In this document: positions 1 to 7,004 of the stretch, one piece after another
How positions within the stretch are numbered: the first letter of the stretch is position 1
Layout of the letters: the number at the start of each line of letters is the position of its first letter
Source: Herbiconiux ginsengi
GTDB lineage: Bacteria; Actinomycetota; Actinomycetes; Actinomycetales; Microbacteriaceae
DNA length: 64,000 nt
Direction: 5' to 3'
Assembly: GCF_900107435.1 (NCBI RefSeq)
Contig: NZ_FNPZ01000002.1
Location: forward strand, 884,979-948,978
The notes under the pieces: model-generated
What the model was told of the DNA's origin: nothing
The model's database searches: none
Seen by the model: the letters and a program-made list of their open reading frames with translations, nothing else
Translations under genes and position numbers: made by a program

Positions 1-429
1 CAGCCGGGCAGCGAGGAATCCGCCCCGCTCGAGGGTATGGATGCGTTGAAGCAGCTGGGCATCCTCCGCCTCCTCGCGTCGTTCACGCCCGGTGCGTACG
101 ACGGCCTCGCCGACTACGACGATGACGCCCGACGGCAACTGGCCATCCTGAGCAACCGGAACACGATGACACCCACACTCATCGACGAGGCGACCCGCAC
201 CCCCGAGAACTTCGCCGCCGCCCGCTCACAGACCTTTCCGCGAGACCTCCCCGTGCTCGTGTTCGTGGTGGGCACGGACCCCGAGATTCCGGGCTGGGTG
301 AAGCTCCACGAGGCCCAGCTGACTCAGGTCGACCACGGAGAACTGGTGCCACTCGATGGCGGCCACTACCTCCACCACACGAAGTCTGCGGAGATCGCGG
401 CGAAGACGAGGGAGTTCTTGGGCCGCTGA
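1..429 (+). CDS. alpha/beta hydrolase, C-terminal part (5' truncated by window)
   Basis: The reading frame is open from base 1, so the gene starts upstream of the window; an internal ATG lies at 37. The visible 140 or so residues look like the end of an alpha/beta-fold hydrolase. A strand reading LPVLVFVVGTDPEIPGW is followed near the end by GGHYLHH, the usual place of the catalytic histidine, and then a short terminal helix. The nucleophile elbow would lie outside the window, so substrate and subgroup cannot be judged. A 111-bp hairpin begins 18 bp after the stop codon. Confidence 0.7.
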   Translation, partial: QPGSEESAPLEGMDALKQLGILRLLASFTPGAYDGLADYDDDARRQLAILSNRNTMTPTLIDEATRTPENFAAARSQTFPRDLPVLVFVVGTDPEIPGWVKLHEAQLTQVDHGELVPLDGGHYLHHTKSAEIAAKTREFLGR

Positions 430-447
430 CCCGTCGTCCTCGTTGCC

Positions 448-558
448 GGGTGGGGACGGAGTCTTGTCCGGTTGGAGCCATAGTCCCCCGCCCGCTGCGC
501 GGGCTCCCGCCAAACCCGATGCCAATGGCTCCAACCGGACAAGCCACCATCCCCACCC
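448..558 (-). repeat. 111-bp covarying hairpin element, copy 1
   Basis: Arms at 448-481 and 525-558 are inverted repeats of 34 bp; the inner 19 bp are a perfect match (463-481 with 525-543). Read on the minus strand, the 43-nt core contains TGGCATCGGGTTTGGCGGGA, then a small stem GCCCGC/GCGGGC with loop GCA. The same 111-bp architecture occurs at 25070-25180, with a nearly identical core but different arms. It could be a REP-like mobile palindrome or a structured RNA. The two cores lie in opposite orientation in the window. Confidence 0.85.
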
Positions 559-597
559 TCCCGTTTCGACCGTGGCCGCGAGGTCGTCGTGCCCGAT

Positions 598-650
598 CTC
601 AAACGGTGACCGACATCACGACCTCACCGGATGCAGCGATCACCGGTTGC
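598..650 (-). pseudogene. relic of the 3' end of the gene at 10177-10533
   Basis: These 53 bp match 10176-10228 with one mismatch. They encode, on the minus strand, the last residues of the 10177-10533 protein (IAASGEVVMSVTV and stop). The rest of that gene is absent here: beyond 650 the sequence is unrelated. The sequence downstream of the stop is also partly shared (439-461 with 10142-10164), but here the 111-bp hairpin lies between the two blocks. Confidence 0.75.
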
Positions 651-689
651 GATGGCAATCACACCAATTCCACTTCGCTCGGTTCAACT

Positions 690-723
690 CCCATGGCCGA
701 CCGATTCCCATAGCCGACCGATC
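690..723. repeat. 17-bp tandem direct repeat, two units
   Basis: Two adjacent 17-bp units (690-706 and 707-723) read CCCATGGCCGACCGATT and CCCATAGCCGACCGATC. They lie at the 3' end of the small minus-strand gene at 722-1051. No function is evident. Confidence 0.6.
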
Positions 724-1051
724 AATCCCAAGGCAGAAGCGAACCATCGTTGGTCAACCGATACCCACGCTTGCCAACCGGCGACATGTCGTTCGCCTTC
801 TCCATCATCACGAAATGGAGCCATCGACCCGCGTTGACGAGATCGGAACCACCCCCGCCCAACGCGCTCCGAGCAGCCTTGGCGAACCCAGCCAAGTTGT
901 TCTCAAACGCAGAAGTCGGTATCAGGAACTGCAATTGACTGCCGTCAATCCTCTCGTAGGAGACCACCTCCTCAGCCTCGTCGGCGCTCAAGATGCCCTC
1001 ACCCGGAGCAAGGATTTGCTGAAAGAGCTCCCTCCGAAGATCTATCTGCAC
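722..1051 (-). CDS. hypothetical small protein, 109 aa
   Basis: A GTG start at 1051 follows the stop of the next upstream gene by 3 nt, so the two look co-transcribed. The composition is that of a soluble globular protein, with mixed charged and hydrophobic residues, an alanine- and glycine-rich stretch near residue 60 and no membrane segment or signal peptide. I do not recognise a family. It lies beside a transposase relic, so the unit may be a remnant of a longer operon. Confidence 0.5.
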   Translation of the reverse strand: MQIDLRRELFQQILAPGEGILSADEAEEVVSYERIDGSQLQFLIPTSAFENNLAGFAKAARSALGGGGSDLVNAGRWLHFVMMEKANDMSPVGKRGYRLTNDGSLLPWD

Positions 1052-1054
1052 AAT

Positions 1055-1273
1055 TCAGTCTCCGATCGCACCAGAAGGCCATGCCGTAACGACATTCTCC
1101 GTCGACCGGCCCACCGCGACATAGGCCGTGAAGCTCCGCATGCTTCCTGACCTTGTGTCGTAGAGCTCAATGTAGGTCGAATATTGGTAGGAGTTATTGC
1201 GATCGAGGCTGACGACACCGTCCGGCCAGACGAGCGTTTGGGTGATGACGAAACTGCGAATGAACGTGTCCAT
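1055..1273 (-). CDS. hypothetical protein, 72 aa, probably 5' truncated
   Basis: The frame ends 3 nt before the GTG of the 109-aa gene and contains beta-rich sequence such as TQTLVWPDGVVSLDRNN and YSTYIELYDTRSG. An ATG lies at 1273, but it has no clear ribosome binding site. The frame abuts an IS3-type transposase relic immediately upstream, so the original N-terminus was probably removed by that insertion. No family is recognised. Confidence 0.4.
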   Translation of the reverse strand: MDTFIRSFVITQTLVWPDGVVSLDRNNSYQYSTYIELYDTRSGSMRSFTAYVAVGRSTENVVTAWPSGAIGD

Positions 1274-1280
1274 GGTCTTG

Positions 1281-1392
1281 TCATCCGTAGGCCCGTCCAG
1301 GAGCGGCGGTCGAGGACGTTCTTCTGCAGGAGCGCGAAGAACGATTCCATGGCGGCGTTGTCGCCGGTGGAGCCGACTCTGCCCATTGATCC
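1281..1392 (-). pseudogene. IS3-family transposase (OrfB/DDE) relic
   Basis: The minus strand encodes GSMGRVGSTGDNAAMESFFA, followed by LLQKNVLDRRSW. This is the classic C-terminal part of IS3-family OrfB around the last catalytic glutamate (the E of MESFF). The frame then drifts away from the family after about 35 residues, and no terminal inverted repeats or other part of the element are visible. It is a small internal fragment left by an old insertion that appears to have truncated the adjacent 72-aa gene. Confidence 0.8.
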
Positions 1393-1515
1393 GACCCCTT
1401 TCGCTACCCAGTTCTACTCTGGTGGCCTCTCAAGTACGGGTATTAGTACACTCATGGGTGGCTTGCAGTTCGCCCCTTATTAGGAGTGCAGCGTGATTAC
1501 GATCGGTGAAGCCAA

Positions 1516-2211
1516 ATGAACGATAAGCGAGGCTTTGCATTCGCGGTTGTGGGGGCGCTTCTCGCAGCATCGGGCTTTCTGATACTGCAGTTCGTGCGGA
1601 CCTCACAATCCACCGGTGATTCCGTGGCCGCGGGGATTCTCGTCGGTGTGATGGCGATCTCACTGGTCACGGTCATGCTTATCGGTGGCTACGTCGTCGC
1701 CGTCGCATACGGGTGGGACATTCGAGCCCGGAATCTTCGCGCGCAGGGCTCATGGGATGTTATCGCTTCAGCGCTGCGCTCCGAAGAGTTGATTAGTGAA
1801 CTTCGGAGGGGAAATCCAGCAGGAGCTCGCCGTGTCATTCCCCGGGGTTTGACTATTGTTGCCAACTCTCAGGGGATCGGAATTTGGTCAGGTCGAAGCA
1901 CCCTTGCGCTCGAATTGTGGCTTCCCTGGTCAAACATTGACGACATACGGCCCGCGATAGGTCGTGATGTCCTAGAACGGTATCGGGCTGTTGGGTTGCT
2001 AGTTCGGTGGGGGCCCACGATGTTGCAGCTGCCGATACCGGTTACTGGCGGTTTCCCTTTTGGCGTACGTCCTGCAAACCAGCGGGTGATCGACGAGTTG
2101 ATTGAGCAACTGCTTCGAGCACGGTCGCGGGGAATTGCGGCGACGACGAGGCAGGCGGCAGCGGCCTGTCATCGCCCGTACTTCGTGGACGATGGGGATG
2201 TGTGCGGATGA
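1516..2211 (+). CDS. hypothetical membrane protein, 231 aa
   Basis: There are two hydrophobic segments near the N-terminus (about residues 8-27 and 40-63). A cytoplasmic or extracytoplasmic domain of about 150 residues follows, containing IGIWSGRSTLALELWLPWSNIDDIRP, a pattern reminiscent of PH-like membrane proteins. The C-terminal 30 residues are basic, alanine-rich and probably disordered. It is a single gene with no evident operon partner. The function is unknown and the family assignment is only an impression. Confidence 0.6.
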   Translation: MNDKRGFAFAVVGALLAASGFLILQFVRTSQSTGDSVAAGILVGVMAISLVTVMLIGGYVVAVAYGWDIRARNLRAQGSWDVIASALRSEELISELRRGNPAGARRVIPRGLTIVANSQGIGIWSGRSTLALELWLPWSNIDDIRPAIGRDVLERYRAVGLLVRWGPTMLQLPIPVTGGFPFGVRPANQRVIDELIEQLLRARSRGIAATTRQAAAACHRPYFVDDGDVCG

Positions 2212-2469
2212 TCCGACACGGCGAATCGTCGAAAGACGTCCTGTGGATAACTTGCCCAGCTGATTGCCGCAGCCAAGGACGCTGTGAAGATCTTGTCGAC
2301 AATCTCCACCAGTGCAAGCGTGGCGGCTGCGACCTGGGTGGACATGAACAGGGGACTGCTGCACGGATAAGTGAAGATGTCACCTATTCGCGCAGCAGTC
2401 CCCTAACTTGGGCAGGCTCGGTAGTGGCCTGAGATCAGACCGATCAGCCATCAACCGAAGGAACAGTCA
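2212..2469. other. intergenic region with one DnaA-box-like site
   Basis: No convincing gene lies here. It contains TGTGGATAA at 2242-2250, a perfect match to the DnaA-box consensus in one orientation, but only a single copy. A long hairpin follows at 2350-2404. A single box is not evidence of an origin. Confidence 0.5.
2350..2404 (-). repeat. 25-bp-arm hairpin
   Basis: Arms 2350-2374 and 2380-2404 form an inverted repeat with a 5-nt loop. Three positions are mismatched on the plus strand, but on the minus-strand transcript all three become G-U pairs, giving an uninterrupted 25-bp RNA stem. No T-tract follows, so it is not a standard terminator. It could be a small mobile palindrome or a structured RNA. 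Confidence 0.7.
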
Positions 2470-2685
2470 ATGGATGCACCCAGCGTGATCATCGGCATCA
2501 TCGTCTACGTCGTCGGCTTCGCCGTCGCGATCCTCGTCCTGTCGGCCGTCATCCGGAATGCGGTCAGGCGCGGCGTCGAAGACGTGCTCTACACGAAGGG
2601 CAAGGACGGCCTGTGGTCGGCGAATCCATGGGTTATCTCTATCGCCAAGGAGGTCGCAGCGGAGACGCGCAAGACCGACGCCTGA
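2470..2685 (+). CDS. small single-span membrane protein, 71 aa
   Basis: The ATG at 2470 follows GAAGGA at a plausible ribosome-binding distance. Residues 5-29 form one hydrophobic segment (VIIGIIVYVVGFAVAILVL). A short basic juxtamembrane stretch (RNAVRRG) and a soluble tail of about 35 residues ending in lysine/threonine-rich sequence follow. The family is not recognised; the lone-gene setting gives no functional hint. Confidence 0.6.
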   Translation: MDAPSVIIGIIVYVVGFAVAILVLSAVIRNAVRRGVEDVLYTKGKDGLWSANPWVISIAKEVAAETRKTDA

Positions 2686-2763
2686 TCGCGGGGCTGCCCG
2701 AACGGCTGAGGCAGTGGGTTCCAACAGGCGCCCCGCCTGCAAAGCCCGAGTAGCGTCACGACG

Positions 2764-2973
2764 ATGAGAAGCAGAGCCAGGCGCAAAACGCTCATCGCCG
2801 TCGGTATTGCTACCCTGCTGGTCGAGGTCGTCTTCGCCGGACAGGGCGCGAACCTGATCCCCGGAAGCTCAATGACCGGAGACCGCACCTGGCTCGACGT
2901 CGGCCTCGCGCTCGCACTCGTCGGCGTTGTGCCGCTCGTGGGTGGAATTCGGCGTCGAGGGACCAGCAGCTGA
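2764..2973 (+). CDS. small two-span membrane protein, 69 aa
   Basis: A basic start (RSRARRK) precedes a hydrophobic segment at about residues 9-26, and a second lies at about 44-61. This predicts a small hairpin membrane protein with both ends inside. It lies 78 bp after the preceding small membrane protein gene in the same direction. The family is not recognised. Confidence 0.5.
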   Translation: MRSRARRKTLIAVGIATLLVEVVFAGQGANLIPGSSMTGDRTWLDVGLALALVGVVPLVGGIRRRGTSS

Positions 2974-3088
2974 AGCGCGCGCTTCTGCGTGAGGGCGGGA
3001 GGCCCAACACCCGACACCTCGCCGCTCGCCAAACATTTATAGCGGACGTGATACTCAGCGGTGCGGCGGGCCGCCCAACGGTCATCAG

Positions 3089-4687
3089 TTAGACGACGGG
3101 CACTCGGGTGATGGTCACGTCCAAATTCATGTTCTTGAGCTGTCGTCCGTGCTGCATCAGATTCAACTTGCTGAAGAACGGGAGCCAGTTAGTCCCATCG
3201 GCGGCGGAGTTGGCGAGCACCACGTAAGACACGGAGTACGCCGACCGATCAATTGGGTCGGCGCTGCCGGGTATCAGCGCGAGCCACCGAGACGTCAACG
3301 GTTCAGATGTGTTCTCAACGATGTGGGTGCGCACCTTATCGCGAAAGGTGCCATCGCCGATAAAGGTGGCAGCGGATACGCTCCCCTGCGCAAATAGGTG
3401 ACTCAGCGTCGATGACCGAGACTTCCGCTTGACATGTATGAACTCGCCCGAAGATGTCAGAATGTCGCACACTTCGATGCCGCTCGCGGCGCCGCCCGGC
3501 CGTACTATGCGAGCATCCAAGAGGAGGCGATCGTCAGGGGCCGAGTCCGCAGTCCGCTCATTGAATAGTCTCTCCGCTTCTCCAGACACGGCATCCGGAA
3601 AGACTGTCGGTGACGCGCCGAGGGAATTAGCGAACGTGTCCACTTCGTCTACCAAGGACTCACTCACCACGAACCATCGTCCCTCAATGAGTACGTAAAG
3701 CTGCAAGTCGATTCGTTGCTCAGTCACGAGGCATTGATAGACCGTCCACCGGGATTCGAACGTCGTGGAGCGACTGAAACGAACTGAGACATGACGCTGT
3801 TTCAAAGCCTCAATGGTCAGGTCGACCCGGGCGTCGCCCAGAGCATTCAGGTATGCGTCAATCTCCAGATCGTCATATTCGGTGCTCCGGGTACCCGCGA
3901 TCTTGAAGGCATCAACGTCTTCCCAGCTCAACGCCTCGGGCATGGCAAAATGCGTAGACGAAGTGTCCGACTCGATCAGCTGTTGGACCAGGAGACCGTC
4001 CAATTGCTCGATGATCGTGGCGTCTGTGACTAGTGCGAGATGGTCGATCCATTCAAAATTCGCCTTGTACGAATCTTCTTCATATGCGGCTAGGAACTCC
4101 CTGCAGATATCTGGTAGCTCCGAAGCAACAGCCACCAGATTCACGACCAGCGCATCCGAACCGGACAGCCGCTTGGCAATGCTCTTGTCTCTTGGCTCCC
4201 CTGTGACTGCTCGAAGTATGTCTCTCGACACGTCTACCCCGAACGTCGGCAGCTCCGAGCTCTTGCTGGCCTGGGTGGTTCTAGTCACAACCATGTCTTC
4301 GAACGTCTTGGTGTCGAGACTCCTGATCTGACTCGCGTCGATTCGATTTAGTGCGACGCGTAGTCCGAATTGATGCTCAATCTTCGCTGGGTCGAGAAAG
4401 CTGCGACCGTATCCGAAAGTGAAGGCTAGAAACTTGTTGTCGACCTGTAGCACGAGCAAACCCGAAGCTGACGATGAGGTCAGCGATTCTGGCTTGTCTT
4501 GTAGTGCGGGTGACACAAAGGAGACCCAACTCGGCGACACTTCCGGTTTCGATTCATAAAAGAACCGACCGACCAATCCGGAGTCGGCGTCTAGCTCGGC
4601 ACTATGGGGAGACTTGTCGGAAGCCAGTGCGTCGTCAACCGTATCGATGTCCCGTAATAGGTAGATCGTCAAGCGTCTCGATGCCAT
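3089..4687 (-). CDS. TIGR04141-type (DUF6119) protein, 532 aa
   Basis: Length and opening (RRLTIYLLRDI, a first strand and turn) fit the TIGR04141 'sporadically distributed' family, large proteins of unknown function often found in genomic islands. No membrane segments or known catalytic motif are evident. The start at 4687 lies 20 nt after the stop of the nuclease gene at 4708-5826 on the same strand, so the two form an operon in which this is the second gene. The pairing suggests a role in defence or in processing damaged or foreign nucleic acid. That is inference; family assignment is from sequence resemblance only. Confidence 0.65.
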   Translation of the reverse strand: MASRRLTIYLLRDIDTVDDALASDKSPHSAELDADSGLVGRFFYESKPEVSPSWVSFVSPALQDKPESLTSSSASGLLVLQVDNKFLAFTFGYGRSFLDPAKIEHQFGLRVALNRIDASQIRSLDTKTFEDMVVTRTTQASKSSELPTFGVDVSRDILRAVTGEPRDKSIAKRLSGSDALVVNLVAVASELPDICREFLAAYEEDSYKANFEWIDHLALVTDATIIEQLDGLLVQQLIESDTSSTHFAMPEALSWEDVDAFKIAGTRSTEYDDLEIDAYLNALGDARVDLTIEALKQRHVSVRFSRSTTFESRWTVYQCLVTEQRIDLQLYVLIEGRWFVVSESLVDEVDTFANSLGASPTVFPDAVSGEAERLFNERTADSAPDDRLLLDARIVRPGGAASGIEVCDILTSSGEFIHVKRKSRSSTLSHLFAQGSVSAATFIGDGTFRDKVRTHIVENTSEPLTSRWLALIPGSADPIDRSAYSVSYVVLANSAADGTNWLPFFSKLNLMQHGRQLKNMNLDVTITRVPVV

Positions 4688-4707
4688 TGCGAATCCCCGT
4701 TCCAGCG

Positions 4708-5826
4708 CTAAAGAACTGAGTTCGAAGCGTGTAGTCGAACGGAGGCTCGAATAGTCTCCGCGTGTTCGTATATCGCGTCCAGAGAATCAATCGGAATCTT
4801 CGTCTCAACCTTCTCGGCGTCGAAAACCCCGAGATACTTCTGCTTCTTCCCGTTGAACCACAACCGCGCAATCGGCTTCCGGTTGTTGTCGTCAAGCAGC
4901 ACCGCGAAATACGACTTCGCATCTCGATGCACGACCCGCTGCGGCTTCACCTCAGCACAGGCGATCGCCTTCACGATCTGGTAGCCCTCGAGCTCCTCCA
5001 GAGTTGTGTCGATCTCGTCCGAGTTCTGCTCGATGTCGAGGTCGGCCACGGGCTGACTTTGGACGGCGGATGGCCCGTGCGCATCGACAGCCGATGAAAC
5101 GGGGAGCGCGGTCGCCCCGAGCGCCGACTTGAGACGCTCGTTCACCCGCTCGTTGAGGAACTGCCGTGCTGCCTTGCCAACGAGCGTCGTGAACTGCGTT
5201 CGCACCTTCTGCGTGTACGCACCGTCGTAGACCCGCGAAGTGAAAAACTTGATCCACTCGTCGGATGGCTCGCGGAATTGGGCCGCAATCTCCCGCTTGA
5301 GCGCACCGACGTACTTGAGTTCTTCGGCCGCGCTGATCACCGAGTCGAGATCGAAGACATCCTTCGTGAGCTTCTTCAGCTCCGGGATGAGCGTCTCGTC
5401 AATGTCCGCAAGGTCGAGCACCAGGAAGGGCTTCTCGTCCATCCGGTTCGGTGCGTCGAGGTCGGTGTAGAAGTTGTAGACCTGGCCGTTGGTGAGCACG
5501 GCGATGCGAGCGTTGGTCACCGCGAAGTAGCGGAACAGCTGCGATGCATGCTCGATCTTCAGCTGTCCCATCGACGCCTTGCACTCGATCAGAATCTGGA
5601 CTTCGCCATCACGCACGATCGCGTAGTCGATCTTCTCGCCGCGCTTGATGCCAACGTCAGCCGTAAACTCGGGCACGACCTCAAGCGGATTGAAGACGTC
5701 GTACCCGAGGATCGTCGAAATGAACGGCATGATGAACGCGTTCTTCGTCGCTTCTTCGGTCTGTATTGCGTCGCGCTGATTCTGCACTTTTGCAGCCAGT
5801 GCGACGAGCCGTTCTTCAAACTCCAT
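4708..5826 (-). CDS. HsdR-N-like PD-(D/E)xK nuclease (COG4748 type), 372 aa
   Basis: The start is placed at ATG 5826, preceded by GGGGGA; the frame stays open further upstream but reads unlike protein. Residues 24-40 (TEEATKNAFIMPFISTI) and a PD-(D/E)xK core with D67, E81 and K83 (EKIDYAIV then ILIECK) match the N-terminal nuclease domain of type I restriction subunit R. No helicase domain, HsdM or HsdS is present. A conserved C-terminal domain (SYFAVLLDDNNRKPIARL, then YLGVFD) is typical of the stand-alone family. It is the first gene of a two-gene unit with the TIGR04141-type gene. Confidence 0.8.
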   Translation of the reverse strand: MEFEERLVALAAKVQNQRDAIQTEEATKNAFIMPFISTILGYDVFNPLEVVPEFTADVGIKRGEKIDYAIVRDGEVQILIECKASMGQLKIEHASQLFRYFAVTNARIAVLTNGQVYNFYTDLDAPNRMDEKPFLVLDLADIDETLIPELKKLTKDVFDLDSVISAAEELKYVGALKREIAAQFREPSDEWIKFFTSRVYDGAYTQKVRTQFTTLVGKAARQFLNERVNERLKSALGATALPVSSAVDAHGPSAVQSQPVADLDIEQNSDEIDTTLEELEGYQIVKAIACAEVKPQRVVHRDAKSYFAVLLDDNNRKPIARLWFNGKKQKYLGVFDAEKVETKIPIDSLDAIYEHAETIRASVRLHASNSVL

Positions 5827-6015
5827 TGTTTCCCCCGGATCGTTGGTTCCGAAGCTACCTGACAACTGTCGAGCAATGCGGAGCGGCCGCACCCCTACTT
5901 GTGGGGGCATGCCGGCCAAATCGAGATTCACGACAAAGAGATCCCGAACTTCCCGCTCGCGTAGATAAGGGGTGCCGCAACGACAATCGAGGAATAGACG
6001 TCGCCGGACAGACCG

Positions 6016-6897
6016 TTACCGACCTCGCCGGTTGTCGCCGTCCTGCTTGAGTACCGTGTCCACGGCGAGCGCCGCGGAGACCACGAGTGTTAGAAGCGGG
6101 TCTTCGAGCGACCGATGCATCTGAAGAACGTAGTTGTCGGCCTTGGTGAACATTTCTTTGCTGAAGCCCGCCCAAGTCTTCGTGATCCGAGCGATCTCGG
6201 AGCCGTGCGGGTCCTGGATGCTGAAGTCCCAGGCCTGCCAACTCTCCGCATTGATCGTCCCGAGCGTCTCGCCGTCGGCCTCCATGCGGAAGCGGACGTT
6301 GAACCTTCCTCCGAGCACTGACGCCAATACGCCGAAGTTCTCCTGCACGATCTGGCCCACATGGGTGCCGTCTTCACGCATGACGCTCACCGTCGACTTG
6401 AGAACAGTGGCCGGCCGGGTGAGCGTCAGGATTGGGCGGCCCGCCTCATCAACGATCTGGAACCGCTTGGTGGCGTTGTCCCGCCCCACGGCCATTCGAG
6501 ACATGCTGCTTCCGAACTGCCGAACGCCGCCGACCTTCCGTCCGTGCTGATTGAAGACCGAATACTCGGCTTTCCTCTCGAACAGCTTCGCCTTCTGGTT
6601 CACGACCAAGAGCGGCTCGGTGAACAGCGTTCCACCACCTGCGCGGGCCGCATCTGCGACGCCGAGTTTACGAACCTGCCGTTGCACGCCCTTGTCAACT
6701 GGCGTGCTTGTCCCAGCTTGCCCCGTGGGCTGGTTCGCGTGCGTGGCTGTCGGCAGTGGCATCGCTGGCGTAGGCGCGTCGACCGCCTGAGTGCCGGCCG
6801 AGCCCACGTGCTCGGTCCACTGATAGCCATCCCAGTACCGGTGCTCATGTCGCCCGAACGGGTCCGGGAACCACCCCGCTGACGAATGCTGACTCAT
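6016..6897 (-). CDS. DUF2510 / phospholipid-scramblase-related protein, 293 aa
   Basis: Residues 8-31 form a DUF2510 domain (GWFPDPFGRHEHRYWDGYQW), a small tryptophan-rich module common at the N-terminus of actinobacterial proteins. A proline- and threonine-rich linker follows. Residues of about 85-280 resemble the scramblase/LURP-one fold (LFTEPLLVVNQKAKLFERKA, and later alternating strands). The C-terminal hydrophobic stretch (LLTLVVSAALAVDTVL) matches the hydrophobic terminal helix of this fold. Its cellular role is unknown; a membrane-associated function is inferred. It stands alone, convergent with nothing and divergent from the surface protein gene at 7005. Confidence 0.75.
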   Translation of the reverse strand: MSQHSSAGWFPDPFGRHEHRYWDGYQWTEHVGSAGTQAVDAPTPAMPLPTATHANQPTGQAGTSTPVDKGVQRQVRKLGVADAARAGGGTLFTEPLLVVNQKAKLFERKAEYSVFNQHGRKVGGVRQFGSSMSRMAVGRDNATKRFQIVDEAGRPILTLTRPATVLKSTVSVMREDGTHVGQIVQENFGVLASVLGGRFNVRFRMEADGETLGTINAESWQAWDFSIQDPHGSEIARITKTWAGFSKEMFTKADNYVLQMHRSLEDPLLTLVVSAALAVDTVLKQDGDNRRGR

Positions 6898-7004
6898 AGA
6901 CGGAGGCTAACAGCGGCGGTCACCGAGTCCAGCAGGCTCCGACGGGTGATTCTGGTGGTCGATTCTTCTAATACGCTCGATCGAGCAGACTCCAGGGGGA
7001 ACAG

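Noticed and set aside
356-1150. Long plus-strand open frame of 264 codons
   Set aside because: It crosses the hairpin, the gene relic and two antisense small genes; composition is Pro/Arg/Ser-rich as expected of a non-coding high-G+C frame.
2242-2250. Perfect DnaA-box match, TGTGGATAA, as a possible replication origin
   Set aside because: Only one box, no A+T-rich region and no dnaA/dnaN genes nearby; a single 9-mer is expected by chance.
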